Of a stretch of 64,000 nucleotides of DNA, positions 34,956 to 49,239 are shown one piece after another. The stretch is from Tessaracoccus coleopterorum. Lineage in GTDB: Bacteria > Actinomycetota > Actinomycetes > Propionibacteriales > Propionibacteriaceae. Position 1 is the stretch's first letter; each line of letters opens with the position of its first letter. Made by a program: the position numbers and the translations under genes. The stretch covers positions 3,286,001 to 3,350,000 of the forward strand of contig NZ_JAANIJ010000001.1 of NCBI RefSeq assembly GCF_011174705.1, given 5' to 3'. Below the pieces are notes generated by a model, which ran no database searches, had not been told where the DNA came from, and saw only the letters and a program-made list of their open reading frames with translations.

Positions 34956-36436
34956 GTGCAACTGTCGACTACGACGTTCTGCTGACGCGCTACGAGCCCG
35001 CGCTGGGCCTCGAGGTGCACGTCGAGCTGAACACGAAGACCAAGATGTTCTGCGGCTGCGCCAACGAGTTCGGCGGCGAGCCGAACACCCACGTCTGCCC
35101 CGTGTGCCTGGGCCTGCCCGGGTCGCTGCCTGTGATCAACGGCAAGGCGGTCGAGTCCGCCATCCGCATCGGACTGGCGCTGAACTGCTCGATCGCGCAG
35201 TGGTGCCGGATGGCCAGGAAGAACTACTTCTACCCGGACATGACGAAGAACTTCCAGACCTCGCAGTACGACGAGCCGATCGCGTTCGACGGCTACGTCG
35301 ACCTCGACGTCGACGGTGAGACCTACCGCGTCGAGATCGAGCGTGCCCACATGGAGGAGGACGCGGGCAAGGCGACCCACGTCGGTGGCTCGGGCCGCAT
35401 CGTCGGCGCCGACCATTCGCTGATCGACTACAACCGGGCGGGTGTGCCGCTGATCGAGATCGTCACCAAGCCGCTGCGCGGGGCGGGGAGAAGGCCCCCG
35501 AGGTGGCCAAGGCCTACGTCGCGCACCTCCGGGAACTGATGAAGGCACTGGGCGTGTCCGACGTGAAGATGGAGCAGGGCTCGCTCCGCTGTGACGCCAA
35601 CGTGTCGCTCGCCCCATCGGGTCGGAGACGCTCGGCACCCGCACCGAGACGAAGAACGTCAACTCGCTGCGCTCGGTCGAGCGCGCCATCCGCTACGAGA
35701 TGACCCGCCAGGCGGCCATCCTCGACGACGGCGGGACGGTGAAGCAGGAGACGCGTCACTTCCACGAGGCCGACGGCACCACGTCGTCGGGTCGTTCGAA
35801 GGAGGAGGCGGAGGACTACCGCTACTTCGCCGAGCCCGACCTGATGCCGATCGCCCCGAGCCGTCAGTGGGTCGAGGAGCTGCGGGCCACGCTGCCCGAG
35901 CCGCCCGCCGAGCGTCGCGCCCGCCTGCAGGGTGACTGGGGCTTCAGCGACATCGACTTCGCCGCAGTCGTCAACTCCGGTGCGCTGACGCTCGTCGAGG
36001 AGACCGTCGCGGCCGGGGCCACCCGGCGGCGGCCCGGAAGTGGTGGGTGACCGAGCTGGCACGCCGCGCCAACGAGGACGGAGTCGAGCTCGAAGGGCTC
36101 GCCATCACCCCGACGCAGGTCGCAGGCGTGCAGGCGCTCATCGACTCGGGCACCGTCAACGACAAGCTCGCCCGTCAGGTGATCGACGGCGTGCTCGCGG
36201 GTGAGGGTGAGCCGGCCGAGGTCGTGGAGAAGCGTGGCCTGGTGGTCGTCTCAGACGAGGGAGCCCTCGGCGCCGCGGTCGACGAGGTCATCGCGGCCAA
36301 CCCGGACGTGGCGGACAAGATCCGCGCAGGCAAGGTGCAGGCGGCCGGCGCCCTGATCGGGCAGGTCATGAAGGCGATGCGCGGCCAGGCCGACGCGGGC
36401 AAGGTACGCGAACTGGTGCTGGCCAAGCTCACCTGA
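34952..36436 (+). CDS. gatB: Asp/Glu-tRNA amidotransferase subunit B (frame broken)
   Basis: GatB binds the mischarged tRNA and activates it in the GatCAB complex. The protein of about 495 aa starts near [20 protein letters not shown] and has [20 protein letters not shown] (zinc cysteines), [35 protein letters not shown] and [31 protein letters not shown] and [17 protein letters not shown] follow. The C-terminal YqeY-like domain reads [20 protein letters not shown] and [20 protein letters not shown]. The frame breaks near 35488, 35618 and 36030, all in G/C runs. It ends at a strong hairpin shared with the convergent trpB copy. Confidence 0.95.
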
Positions 36437-36456
36437 GCCCGGCCGGGAGGAGGTGA

Positions 36457-36499
36457 CGGGCGCCCACGACGGCATCGCGGTGCCGATCGTGGGCGCCCG
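36457..36499. terminator. bidirectional terminator between gatB and stand-alone trpB
   Basis: CGGGCGCCCACGA (36457-36469) pairs perfectly with 36487-36499. Inside, CGGCA (36470-36474) pairs with TGCCG (36481-36485) around a 6-base loop with one bulged A. It lies between two convergent genes and can serve both strands. Confidence 0.8.
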
Positions 36500-36506
36500 C
36501 TACCGC

Positions 36507-37705
36507 TCACTCCATCCCGAGGCGCTCCGCGACGAAGTCGATGTCCTTGTCGCCGCGGCCCGACAGGTTGACCACGATCACGTCGTCGACCGACAACGTC
36601 GGAGCCATCGCGATGGCGTGGGCCACCGCGTGGCTCGACTCGATGGCGGGATGATGCCCTCGGTGCGGCACAGCGCCCGGAACGCGTCCATGGTCGCGTC
36701 GTCGGAGGCGGTGACGTAGGAGACGCGGCCGAGGTCGCGCAGGTGCGCGTGCTGCGGGCCGACTCCCGGGTAGTCGAGGCCCGAGGCGATCGAGTGCACC
36801 GGCCACGGGTCGCCCGCCTCGTCCTGCAGAACGAGGGTCTTCATCCCGTGGATCACGCCGGGGGTGCCGAGCGTCATGGTCGCGGCGTGCTCGCCCGGGG
36901 TGTCGAGGGAGCGACCGGCCGGCTCCACACCGTAGATGGCGACCTCGGGGTCCTCGAGGAACGCGCTGAACAGTCCCATCGCGTTGGACCCGCCGCCGAC
37001 CGCGGCCACCAGCGCGGTGGGCAGCCTGCCCTCCTTCCCGAGGATCTGCGCGCGGGCCTCGCGGCCGACGATCGACTGGAAGTCGCGCACCATGCTCGGG
37101 AACGGGTCGGGTCCGACGACCGAGCCGATGGCGTACATCGTCTCGCTGAAGTCCTCGGCCCAGACGCCGAACGCCGAGTCGACGGCCTCCTTCAGGGAGC
37201 GACCCCCCATGTCGACCGGGATCACCTTGGCGCCGAGCAGGCGCATGCGCACCACGTTGGGGTGCTGCTTGGCGATGTCGATGGCACCCATGTGGATCTC
37301 GCACTCGAGGCCGAGCAGGGCGGCCGCGGTGGCGAGCGCGACACCGTGCTGGCCCGCGCCGGTCTCCGCGATCACCTTCTTCTTGCCCATCCGCTTCGCG
37401 AGGAGCACCTCGCCGAGCGTGTGGTTGATCTTGTGGGCGCCCGTGTGGTTCAGGTCCTCGCGCTTGAGGTAGATCTTCGCGCCGCCGAGCTCGGCGGTGA
37501 GCCGCCTGGCGAGGAAGAGCGGGGACGGGCGTCCGACGTAGTCGGCCAGGAGCGACTCGTACTCGGCGATGAACTCAGGGTCGTCCTTGGCCTCGGCGTA
37601 GGCCGTGGCGACCTCGGCGATGGGTGCCTCGAGGTGCGGGGGAAGGAAACGTCCGCCGTGGGCGCCGAAGAAACCGGCTTCATTGGCTTGGGTCAGCGAT
37701 GTCAT
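36507..37705 (-). CDS. trpB: tryptophan synthase beta subunit, stand-alone copy (frame broken once)
   Basis: This protein of about 399 aa is a PLP enzyme that joins indole and serine to tryptophan. The PLP-lysine motif is [20 protein letters not shown], and other marks are [57 protein letters not shown] and [19 protein letters not shown]. It differs clearly from the trp-operon copy at 42400: the start here is [20 protein letters not shown], versus [20 protein letters not shown] there. It has no trpA partner. The frame breaks near 36655. A TAACAT element lies 6 bases before the ATG. It may scavenge indole or serve under other conditions. Confidence 0.93.
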
Positions 37706-37711
37706 GGGCGG

Positions 37712-37717
37712 ATGTTA
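37712..37717 (-). promoter_or_regulatory. -10 element of stand-alone trpB, leaderless configuration
   Basis: TAACAT on the minus strand is followed by CCGCCC and the ATG. The same bases could form the loop of a 6-bp hairpin (GGGCGG/CCGCCC, 37706-37723), but a leaderless promoter explains the lack of a ribosome binding site better. Confidence 0.4.
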
Positions 37718-37771
37718 CCGCCCGCGCCGAACCGGTGGGTGCCCGGCCCATCGGGTGGATGGCCGCGGAGG

Positions 37772-38379
37772 TCACAGAGTGAGCAGCGAGCGCAGCCACT
37801 CGTCGAGCACCGGGGGGTCGGCGATCATCTCGACGTCGGAGTCGCGGCCGGTCAGGTGCAGCAGCAGCTCCGACGGAAGGCCCCGCAGGTGCAGGATCCG
37901 CGACCCCGTGCCGATCTGCGTCTCGTCGCCGGTGTCGGAGCGGCCGATCCGCACCTGGACGCCTGCCTTCGCCTGGACCCGGCGGGCCATCACCGTGACC
38001 ATCGGCCACAGCTTCGCCTGCTCCTTCGGCGTGAGCTTCTGCGAACGGTCGTTGGCGCGCAGCACGTCCTCGTGGTGGATGAACATCTCGGAGGTGTTGA
38101 CCAGGTCGTCCAGCGGGCGCATGATCCAGCCGGGCCGCCTGATCTCGCGAACGAGGTCCGGGTAGTCCATGGAGTGCAGCGCCTCCTGCTGGATGGCCGC
38201 GGTGCGTTCGGCGAACCGCTCGAACCCGATGCCCGGCAGCGCACCCAGCTTGCGCTCCCGGACGTACAGGTGGGCGGCCAGATCCTGCGTGCGCCACCCT
38301 CGCACCGTGTGGGGGCGAAGGGGCCGAGCTCATCGAGGAGATCGGCGAGGGCGGCGCGTTGGCGCGAGGCGAAACTCAT
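37772..38379 (-). CDS. TIGR03085-type DinB-like/mycothiol-enzyme-fold protein (frame broken once)
   Basis: This protein of about 202 aa starts MSFASRQRAALADLLDELGP and, after a break near 38315, has WRTQDLAAHLYVRERKLGAL. It then has GFERFAERTAAIQQ, DLVNTSEMFIHHEDVLRAN (HHED metal residues) and VQVRIGRSDTGDETQIGTG near the end. This matches the TIGR03085 family related to maleylpyruvate isomerase/DinB four-helix metal proteins, several of which use mycothiol. No substrate is known. The ATG follows a TAGGCT element by 6 bases. It is divergent from the MOSC gene with 45 bases between start codons. Confidence 0.8.
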
Positions 38380-38385
38380 GGACCA

Positions 38386-38391
38386 AGCCTA
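38386..38391 (-). promoter_or_regulatory. -10 element of the TIGR03085-type gene, leaderless configuration
   Basis: TAGGCT on the minus strand ends 6 bases before the ATG at 38379, with no ribosome binding site. Confidence 0.5.
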
Positions 38392-38411
38392 GTGCCGATG
38401 CGGTCCCGCCC

Positions 38412-38417
38412 TAGGCT
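38412..38417 (+). promoter_or_regulatory. -10 element of the MOSC-protein gene, leaderless configuration
   Basis: TAGGCT ends 7 bases before the GTG at 38425. It is back to back with the divergent element at 38386-38391. Confidence 0.5.
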
Positions 38418-38424
38418 GTCGGGC

Positions 38425-39120
38425 GTGGAGACCAGGCTCGGGACCGTGTCCGCCGTGCGTACCGGCAAGGTGGTGACGCAGCCGTGGGGTCCGCGCGGCG
38501 TGCCGAGCGCCGCGATCAAGGAGAGAGTCGTCGGCGGTGTCGCGGTGGGGGCCTCGGCCTGGCGGGCGACGAACATGGAGACACCGTCAACCACGGCGGG
38601 CCGGACAAGGCACTGCTGGTCTTCGCGCGACACCGCTACGACGACTGGCGCTCGGTCGGGCTCGACCTGCCCGACGGCGGCTTCCTCGAGAACCTCACCC
38701 TCGACGTGCCCGGCACCGACGACGACTCCGTGGTGCTGGGGAGACGTGGCGGATCGGCGACGTCGTGGTCCGGGTGACCCAGCCGCGCAGCCCCTGCTAC
38801 AAGCTCGCGAAAAGGTGGGGGATCGACGACCTCGTGCTGCGGGCCCAGGCCACGGGCTGGGTCGGCTGGTACCTGCGCGTGCTTGAGCCCGGGACCGTCA
38901 CCGCAGGTGCCGAGGTGGTGCTGCTCGACCGGCCCGGCGGCGCGCCACCATCGGCGAGGTGTTCCGCGTGATGGAGCGCGACCGGGGCGACCTCGACGCT
39001 GCCCGTGCCCTGATCGACACCCCGGGGATGCCCGCCCGGTGGGTGGCCAGGCTCGTCCGCCGGCTGGAGGGGCACCCGTCCGACGACACGGCCCGTGTGG
39101 AGGGCCCGCCGGACGCCTGA
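38425..39120 (+). CDS. MOSC-domain protein, YiiM-like (frame broken)
   Basis: This MOSC-domain protein of about 231 aa, YiiM-like, is predicted to bind molybdenum cofactor and may reduce N-hydroxylated compounds. Evidence is [20 protein letters not shown] at the start, [20 protein letters not shown] (across a break near 38565), [23 protein letters not shown] and [20 protein letters not shown] with the cofactor-ligand Cys. [28 protein letters not shown] and a C-terminal three-alpha helix ([20 protein letters not shown]) complete it. Further breaks are near 38742 and 38942. The GTG start is supported by a -10 element 7 bases upstream. Confidence 0.85.
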
Positions 39121-39142
39121 GCGGGCACCTGCCACCAGTTGG

Positions 39143-39148
39143 CACAAT
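39143..39148 (+). promoter_or_regulatory. -10 element of the hisI-trp operon, leaderless configuration
   Basis: CACAAT ends 6 bases before the ATG of hisI at 39155. No ribosome binding site or leader peptide precedes the operon. Confidence 0.35.
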
Positions 39149-39154
39149 GGGCCC

Positions 39155-39479
39155 ATGCAGGACATCGCGTACAACGCCGACGGGCTCGTGCCCGCCATCG
39201 CCCAGGACGAGGAGACCCGGGAGGTGCTCATGCTCGCCTGGATGGACGAGGAGGCGCTGCGCCGCACCCTCGCCACCGGCCGGGCGACCTACTGGTCGAG
39301 GTCGCGGCAGGAGTACTGGGTCAAGGGGAGACCTCGGGCACCACCAGAGCGTCGTGTCCGTCGCGCTGGACTGCGACGGCGACACGATCCTCCTGACGGT
39401 GCGTCAGACCGGGGCCGCCTGCCACACGGGCAACCGGACCTGCTTCTTCACGGAACTGACCGCGGAGGACGTCGCGTGA
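39155..39479 (+). CDS. hisI: phosphoribosyl-AMP cyclohydrolase (frame broken once)
   Basis: HisI opens the purine ring of PR-AMP in histidine synthesis. The protein of about 108 aa contains [57 protein letters not shown] (across a break near 39328) and [33 protein letters not shown] ends the domain; the Asp/Cys residues of the last two stretches bind zinc and magnesium. The stop overlaps the trpE start (GTGA), giving the mixed his/trp operon common in actinobacteria. Confidence 0.93.
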
Positions 39480-40962
39480 TCGTCGAGCCCGGCCTCCCGA
39501 GTTCGCGGCCCTGGCACGCGACCGCCGGGTGATCAGCGTCTACGCGCGCCTGCTCGCCGACGACCTCACCCCCGTCAGCGTCTACCAGGCGCTGTGCGGC
39601 GCCCGCGAGTCGACCTTCCTGTTCGAGTCGGCCGACGCCGGGGTCTGGTCGCGCTGGTCCTTCATCGGCGTGCGGACCGCGGCGACGCTCACCGAGCGCG
39701 ACGGCCGCGCCGCCTGGCTCGGCCGCGAACTCGTCGGCATCCCGGAGCACGGCGACCCCTGACCGTGCTGGCGGAGACGCTGCAGGAACTGGCGAGCGAA
39801 CCCGTGCCCGGGCTGCCGCCCTTCCACTCCGGCCTGGTCGGCTACCTGGGCTACGACGTGGTGCGGCGCCTCGAGAAGCTGCCCGACGGCGTGGAGGATG
39901 ACCTGCACCTTCCCGAGCTCACGATGATGCTGGCCAGCGAGTTGGCCGTCTTCGACCATCACCGCGGGGAGCTGTGGCTGATCGCGAACGCCATCAACTT
40001 CGACGGAACGGACGAGGGCGTGGAGCGGGCCTACTTCAACGCGGTTGCCGCCGTCGAGGCCATGGCCCAGCAGTTGAGGCAGCCCCGCGTCTCGCTGGCC
40101 TGCCAGGAGGGCGAGCCCACCACCCGGTCATCGCAAGGCAGCGGACCGCCGAGGAGTACATGGCGCTGGTCGAGGCCGCGAAGGAGGAGATCCGGGCGGG
40201 TGAGGCCTTCCAGATCGTGGTCTCGCAGCGCTTCGACATCCGCACCGACGCCGACGCGCTCGAGGTGTACCGCGCTCTGCGGCTCACGAACCCCAGCCCT
40301 ACCTCTACCTGTTGAGGATGCCGGGCTTCGCCATCATCGGCTCCAGCCCTGAGGCGCTCGTCACGATCTCGGACGGCGTCGCCACCACCAGGCCCATCGC
40401 CGGCTCGCGGCCCAGGGGAGCGACGCCGGAGGAGGACCGCCGCCTCGCCGAGGAGCTGGTGGCCGACCCCAAGGAGCAGGCGGAGCACCTGATGCTCGTC
40501 GACCTCGGCCGCAACGATCTCGGCCGCATCTCGACGCCCGGCACCGTCACCGTCCACGAGTACGCGAAGGTGCACCGCTACTCCCACATCATGCATCTGG
40601 AGGCCGAGGTCTCCGGCCGCATCGCCGCAGGCAGGAACGCCCTCGACGCCGTGCTGTCCTGCTTCCCTGCGGGCACCCTCTCCGGAGCGCCCAAGGTGCG
40701 TGCGATGGAGATCATCGACGACCTCGAGGCAACCCGGCGCGCCCTGTACGGCGGTGTCGTCGGCTACTTCGACCTCGCGGGCAACGCTGACGTCGCCATC
40801 GCCATCCGCACCGCGGTGCTGAAGGACGGCGTCGCCCACGTGCAGGCCGGTGCCGGCATCGTCGCCGACTCCGACCCGGCCACCGAGGACCAGGAATGCC
40901 AGCACAAGGCGCGCGCCGTCGTCACGGCCATCGCACGGGCCGAAGCGATGGCGCGGGCGTGA
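39476..40962 (+). CDS. trpE: anthranilate synthase component I (frame broken)
   Basis: TrpE converts chorismate to anthranilate with ammonia from TrpG, which is not encoded here. The protein of about 495 aa contains [30 protein letters not shown] and the chorismate-binding domain. That domain has [107 protein letters not shown] and [20 protein letters not shown]. The frame breaks near 39500, 39762, 40125 and 40300. The GTG start overlaps the hisI stop, and its stop overlaps the next gene (GTGA). Confidence 0.95.
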
Positions 40963-41360
40963 CCGGGCGCTGGCCGGTGACGCTGCTGGCCGTGGCCGGC
41001 GCGCTCATCGCGGGGGTGGCGGCGCAGACCGCCGGTTCGTCGCTCGCCTCGCTGGCCTGGGCGCTCGCCGCCGGGGTCGGGCTCTCGCTGATGCTCCGCG
41101 GCTTCGGGCTGCGGATCGTCGGGATCCTGCTGGCCGGGCTCGCGGTAGCGGGCATCGGCTGGGCCGCGCAGTCGGGGCAGTGGACCCCGCTCGTCGGCTT
41201 CGTGGCCACCCTGATCGCCTCCCTCGGCTTCGTGGTCTGGGGGCCCGCCTGGCGGCATCGCAGGAGTACAGGGCGTGAGGCCCCGGCCGACCTGTGGAAG
41301 GCCATGGACGAGGGGTACGACCCGACGGGTGAACAAGGCTCGCCCGACGCCGCCGATTGA
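40959..41360 (+). CDS. Trp-operon-associated membrane protein (Trp_oprn_chp family)
   Basis: This intact 133-residue protein has four predicted transmembrane helices: [56 protein letters not shown] and [19 protein letters not shown] polar tail ends [12 protein letters not shown]. Position between trpE and trpC and the [13 protein letters not shown] tail are typical of the actinobacterial Trp_oprn_chp family, which has no known function and might take part in tryptophan transport. The GTG start overlaps the trpE stop. Confidence 0.88.
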   Translation: MTGRWPVTLLAVAGALIAGVAAQTAGSSLASLAWALAAGVGLSLMLRGFGLRIVGILLAGLAVAGIGWAAQSGQWTPLVGFVATLIASLGFVVWGPAWRHRRSTGREAPADLWKAMDEGYDPTGEQGSPDAAD

Positions 41361-41363
41361 GGG

Positions 41364-41369
41364 TAGGCT
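41364..41369 (+). promoter_or_regulatory. possible internal promoter for HGxxPAAW-trpCBA
   Basis: TAGGCT lies 36 bases before the ATG of the HGxxPAAW gene, which has GGAAGG upstream. It may give trpCBA its own transcript. Confidence 0.3.
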
Positions 41370-41405
41370 CGGCAACCACACGATCCCTCCCGGAAGGCTG
41401 GACTC

Positions 41406-41612
41406 ATGGCGCAGACCCCGAAGTACTACCACCACGGCAGAAGCCCTGCCGCGTGGGCGGGCTCCGTCACCGCCGCGGTCGGCTTCGTCCTCGCGGCGAT
41501 CGGATCCGCGGTCGGCCCCACCTGGGCGTTGGTCATCGCGGGCGGGGCGATCGTCGTGCTCGGGGCGCTCGTCACCATGGTCATGAAGGCCATGGGCTAC
41601 GGCCAGCCGTGA
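41406..41612 (+). CDS. HGxxPAAW motif membrane protein
   Basis: This intact 68-residue protein starts MAQTPKYYHHGRSPAAWAGS, containing the HGxxPAAW motif that names the family. Two transmembrane helices follow (VTAAVGFVLAAIGSAVG and ALVIAGGAIVVLGALVTMV), and the end is KAMGYGQP. It is found in actinobacterial trp operons before trpC; its function is unknown. The stop overlaps the trpC start (GTGA). Confidence 0.88.
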   Translation: MAQTPKYYHHGRSPAAWAGSVTAAVGFVLAAIGSAVGPTWALVIAGGAIVVLGALVTMVMKAMGYGQP

Positions 41613-42403
41613 GCGTCCTCGACGCCATCATCGACGGAGTACGACTCGACCTTGAGGCCCGCAGGGCGACCCGCAGCCTCGAATCCCTGATCGGGGACCT
41701 CGACGCCGTCGCGCCCGCGCTCGACCCGATGCCCAGGTTCCGGGCCCCGGAGCTGGCCGTCATTTCGGAGGTCAAGCGGAGGTCGCCTTCCAAGGGTCAC
41801 CTCGCCGACATCGTCGACCCCGCCGCGCTCGCGTCCGAGTACGCCGAGGGCGGTGCGGCCGCCATCTCGGTCCTGACCGAGCAGCGCCGCTTCAACGGCA
41901 CGCTGGGCGACCTCGACGCCGTCCGCGCGAGGGTCGACGTGCCCGTGCTGCGCAAGGACTTCATGGTCGACGAGTACCAGTTCTACGAGGCCCGCGCCCA
42001 CGGGGCCGACCTCGTGCTGCTGATCGTGGCCGCCCTCGACGACGCCGACCTCACGCGCTTCCTGGCCCTGACGGCCGACCTCGGCATGACGGCGCTGGTC
42101 GAGACCCACACCGCCGAGGAGGTCGACCGGGCCCTCGCCGTCGGAGCGGGCCTGATCGGTGTCAACAACCGCAACCTGTTGAACCTCGACGTCGACCTCG
42201 GCACCTTCGGAACCCTCGCCGAACGCATCGGCGACGCGGCGGTCAAGGTCGCGGAGTCCGGAATCCTCGGCACCGGCGACGTCGCACGCGTGGCGGCCGA
42301 GGGCGCGGACGTCATCCTGGTGGGCGAGGCGCTCGTCAGGCACGGAGATCCACGCGCCGCCATCGGAGACTTCATGGCGGCCGCAGAAGGGGCCACGGCA
42401 TGA
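41609..42403 (+). CDS. trpC: indole-3-glycerol phosphate synthase
   Basis: This intact TIM barrel of 264 residues closes the indole ring in tryptophan synthesis. Key motifs are [18 protein letters not shown] (catalytic Lys), [94 protein letters not shown] and [18 protein letters not shown]. No TrpF domain is fused, consistent with actinobacteria that use PriA for that step. Both ends overlap neighbours (GTGA, ATGA). Confidence 0.96.
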   Translation: MSVLDAIIDGVRLDLEARRATRSLESLIGDLDAVAPALDPMPRFRAPELAVISEVKRRSPSKGHLADIVDPAALASEYAEGGAAAISVLTEQRRFNGTLGDLDAVRARVDVPVLRKDFMVDEYQFYEARAHGADLVLLIVAALDDADLTRFLALTADLGMTALVETHTAEEVDRALAVGAGLIGVNNRNLLNLDVDLGTFGTLAERIGDAAVKVAESGILGTGDVARVAAEGADVILVGEALVRHGDPRAAIGDFMAAAEGATA

Positions 42404-43632
42404 GCCAGCCAGATTCCACCGGACACTTCGGACGCTACGGGGGCCGCTTCGTCCCCGAGGCGCTGCAGGCGGCGCTCGACGAGCTGACCGTCGCCTTCGA
42501 CGAGGCGATGTCCGACCCGTCGTACCACGCGGAGCTGGAGAGGCTGCAACACGACTACGCCGGCCGACCCACCCCCATCACCGAGGCGCTGAACTTCTCG
42601 AGCCAGTGCGGTAACGCCCGCATCCTGCTCAAGCGTGAGGACCTCAACCACACCGGCGCCCACAAGATCAACAACGTGCTCGGCCAGGCTCTGCTGACCA
42701 GGCGGATGGGCAAGACCCGCGTCATCGCCGAGACGGGGCGGGCCAGCATGGCGTCGCCACCGCCACCGCCGCCGCGCTGCTCGGGCTCGAGTGCCGCGTC
42801 TACATGGGTGAGGTCGACACGCGGCGCCAGGCGCTCAACGTCGCCCGCATGCAGCTGCTGGGGGCCGAGGTGTACGCCGTGGCCGCCGGGTCGCGCACCC
42901 TCAAGGACGCGATGAACGAGGCGATGCGCGACTGGGTCACCACCGTCGACTCGACGCACTACCTGATCGGCACCGTCGGGGGCCGCACCCCTTCCCCTAC
43001 CTCGTGCGCGAGCTGCAGCGGATCATCTCCACCGAGGCCAGACAGCAGATGCTGGACGCCTACGGGGCCCTTCCCGACTACGTCGCGGCCTGCGTCGGCG
43101 GCGGCTCCAACGCCATCGGCATGTTCGCCGACTTCATCCCCGACGCCGACGTGCGGCTCTACGGCTTCGAGGCGGCGGGTGACGGCGTCGAGACGGGGCG
43201 CCACGCGGCCACCATCACCGCAGGCACCCGGGCGTGCTGCACGGCGCCCGCACCTACGTGCTCCAGGACGAGGACGGCCAGACCATCGAGTCGCATTCGA
43301 TCTCGGCAGGCCTCGACTACCCGGGTGTCGGCCCCGAGCACGCCTGGCTCGCAGACACGGGCCGCGCCGTCTACGAACCGGTCACCGACGCCGAGGCGAT
43401 GGACGCGTTCAAGGCGCTGACCCGGACCGAGGGCATCATCCCGGCCATCGAGTCGGCCCACGCGGTCGCGGGCGCCCGACGCCTCGGGCTGCGGATCGCC
43501 GAGACCGACCCGGACGCGCGTCCCACCATCCTCGTGTGCCTGTCCGGTCGCGGAGACAAGGACGTGGCCACCGCCTTCGAGTACTTCGGGCTCGCGGGCG
43601 AACCGGACAAGACAGTCGGAGGACTGGAATGA
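42400..43632 (+). CDS. trpB: tryptophan synthase beta subunit, trp-operon copy (frame broken)
   Basis: This beta subunit of about 411 aa forms the alpha2-beta2 complex with the TrpA encoded next. It contains [20 protein letters not shown], the PLP-lysine motif [80 protein letters not shown] and [19 protein letters not shown]. The frame breaks near 42738, 42985 and 43228, each in or next to a G/C run. The ATG overlaps the trpC stop, and the stop overlaps the trpA start. A second, divergent TrpB is encoded at 36507-37705. Confidence 0.96.
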
Positions 43633-44476
43633 GCACCTTCACCGATCCGGCCCGGCTCGGCATCTCCGGACGCGTCGTGGCCGACCGCCTCGGCTCGGGC
43701 CGACCGGCGCTCGTCGGGTACCTCCCCGTCGGCTACCCGTCGGTAGCGGGGTCGATCGAGGCGGTCCGCGCGATCACCGAGGGCAGCGAGGGCCGGGGCG
43801 TCGATCTCGTAGAGATCGGCATCCCGTACTCCGATCCGCTGATGGACGGGCTCGTCATCCAGCACGCCACGACCCGTGCCCGCGAGCGGGGCGTCCGCAC
43901 CCGCGACGCCTTCACCGCCGTCGAGGCGGTGGCCGCCACGTCGGCCACCCCGATGGTGATGACCTACTGGAACCTCATCGAGGCCTACGGCCCCGACGCG
44001 TTCGCCCGCGACCTCGCGGCGGCGGGCGGTGCCGGCGTCATCACACCCGACCTCCCCCGGACGACTGCCCCGAGTGGTTCGCGGCCACCGACGCCCATGG
44101 CCTCGACCGCGTCTTCCTGATCGCGCCGTCGTCGACCGATGCCCGCATCGCCATGACCATGGAGTCGTGCCGGGGCTGGGTCTACGCCTCCAGCGTGATG
44201 GGCGTGACCGGCACGCGGGCCGCCACCTCCGACGCGGCCCCCGTGATCGTGGACCGCGCCAGGAGCATCGATTCCACCCTGCCGATCGGCATCGGGCTCG
44301 GGGTCAGCAACGCCGACCAGGCCGCCGAGATCGGGGCCTTCGCCGACCTTGTCATCGTCGGCTCGGCGCTGCTGAAGTGCCTCGACTCCGACGGGGTGGA
44401 TCTGCAGGGCGATCTCGCGCGGCTCCGCACCCTCGCCGGCGACCTGGCCGCCGGCGTCGAGCGCTCCCACCGCTAG
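43629..44476 (+). CDS. trpA: tryptophan synthase alpha subunit (frame broken once)
   Basis: TrpA cleaves indole-3-glycerol phosphate and channels indole to TrpB. The TIM barrel of about 282 aa has [40 protein letters not shown] (catalytic Glu and Asp), [27 protein letters not shown] followed by the break near 44062, [36 protein letters not shown] and [20 protein letters not shown]. It ends the operon; a strong terminator follows after 20 bases. Confidence 0.95.
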
Positions 44477-44496
44477 CCACCCACCCCGGAGTGGGG

Positions 44497-44527
44497 CGCG
44501 CCGGTCACGTCCCACGTGACCGGCGCG
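44497..44527 (+). terminator. terminator of the hisI-trp operon
   Basis: CGCGCCGGTCACGT (44497-44510) pairs perfectly with 44514-44527 around a 3-base loop. TTCTCG follows. It is a strong rho-independent-like hairpin 20 bases after the trpA stop. Confidence 0.8.
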
Positions 44528-44591
44528 TTCTCGTAGTGTGCCGACACGCGGGGCGCGGATGGACGAGTCCCCGCGCCCGCTGGGGCGCCAT

Positions 44592-44607
44592 GTTTCGGCG
44601 GCGTAAC
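44592..44607 (-). promoter_or_regulatory. candidate GlnR-type half-box upstream of gltB
   Basis: On the minus strand this reads GTTAC, six bases (GCCGCC), then GAAAC. That is the GTnAC-n6-GaAAC pattern of actinobacterial GlnR boxes. It lies about 115 bases before gltB, a nitrogen-assimilation gene. Only one of the usual two half-sites is clear. The 244-base gap 44477-44720 also holds the trp terminator and, just before gltB, an AGAGGAGG ribosome binding site; I see no leader ORF or riboswitch in it. Confidence 0.4.
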
Positions 44608-44720
44608 AATTATGCGAAGAGAAATCGCTGCGCCCTGAACATGGTCGGTCGTACCGATCCGCGGCCTTACTGTTTTCCCGCTGGCGACGCCATGCCCGCC
44701 GATCAGAGGAGGTCATTTTC

Positions 44721-49231
<4,511 letters not shown>

Positions 49232-49239
<8 letters not shown>

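Noticed and set aside
37706-37723. Attenuator or RNA switch before stand-alone trpB
   Set aside because: The GGGCGG/CCGCCC hairpin abuts the ATG, but the same bases hold a -10 element at the standard leaderless spacing, and there is no leader peptide or tryptophan codon run.
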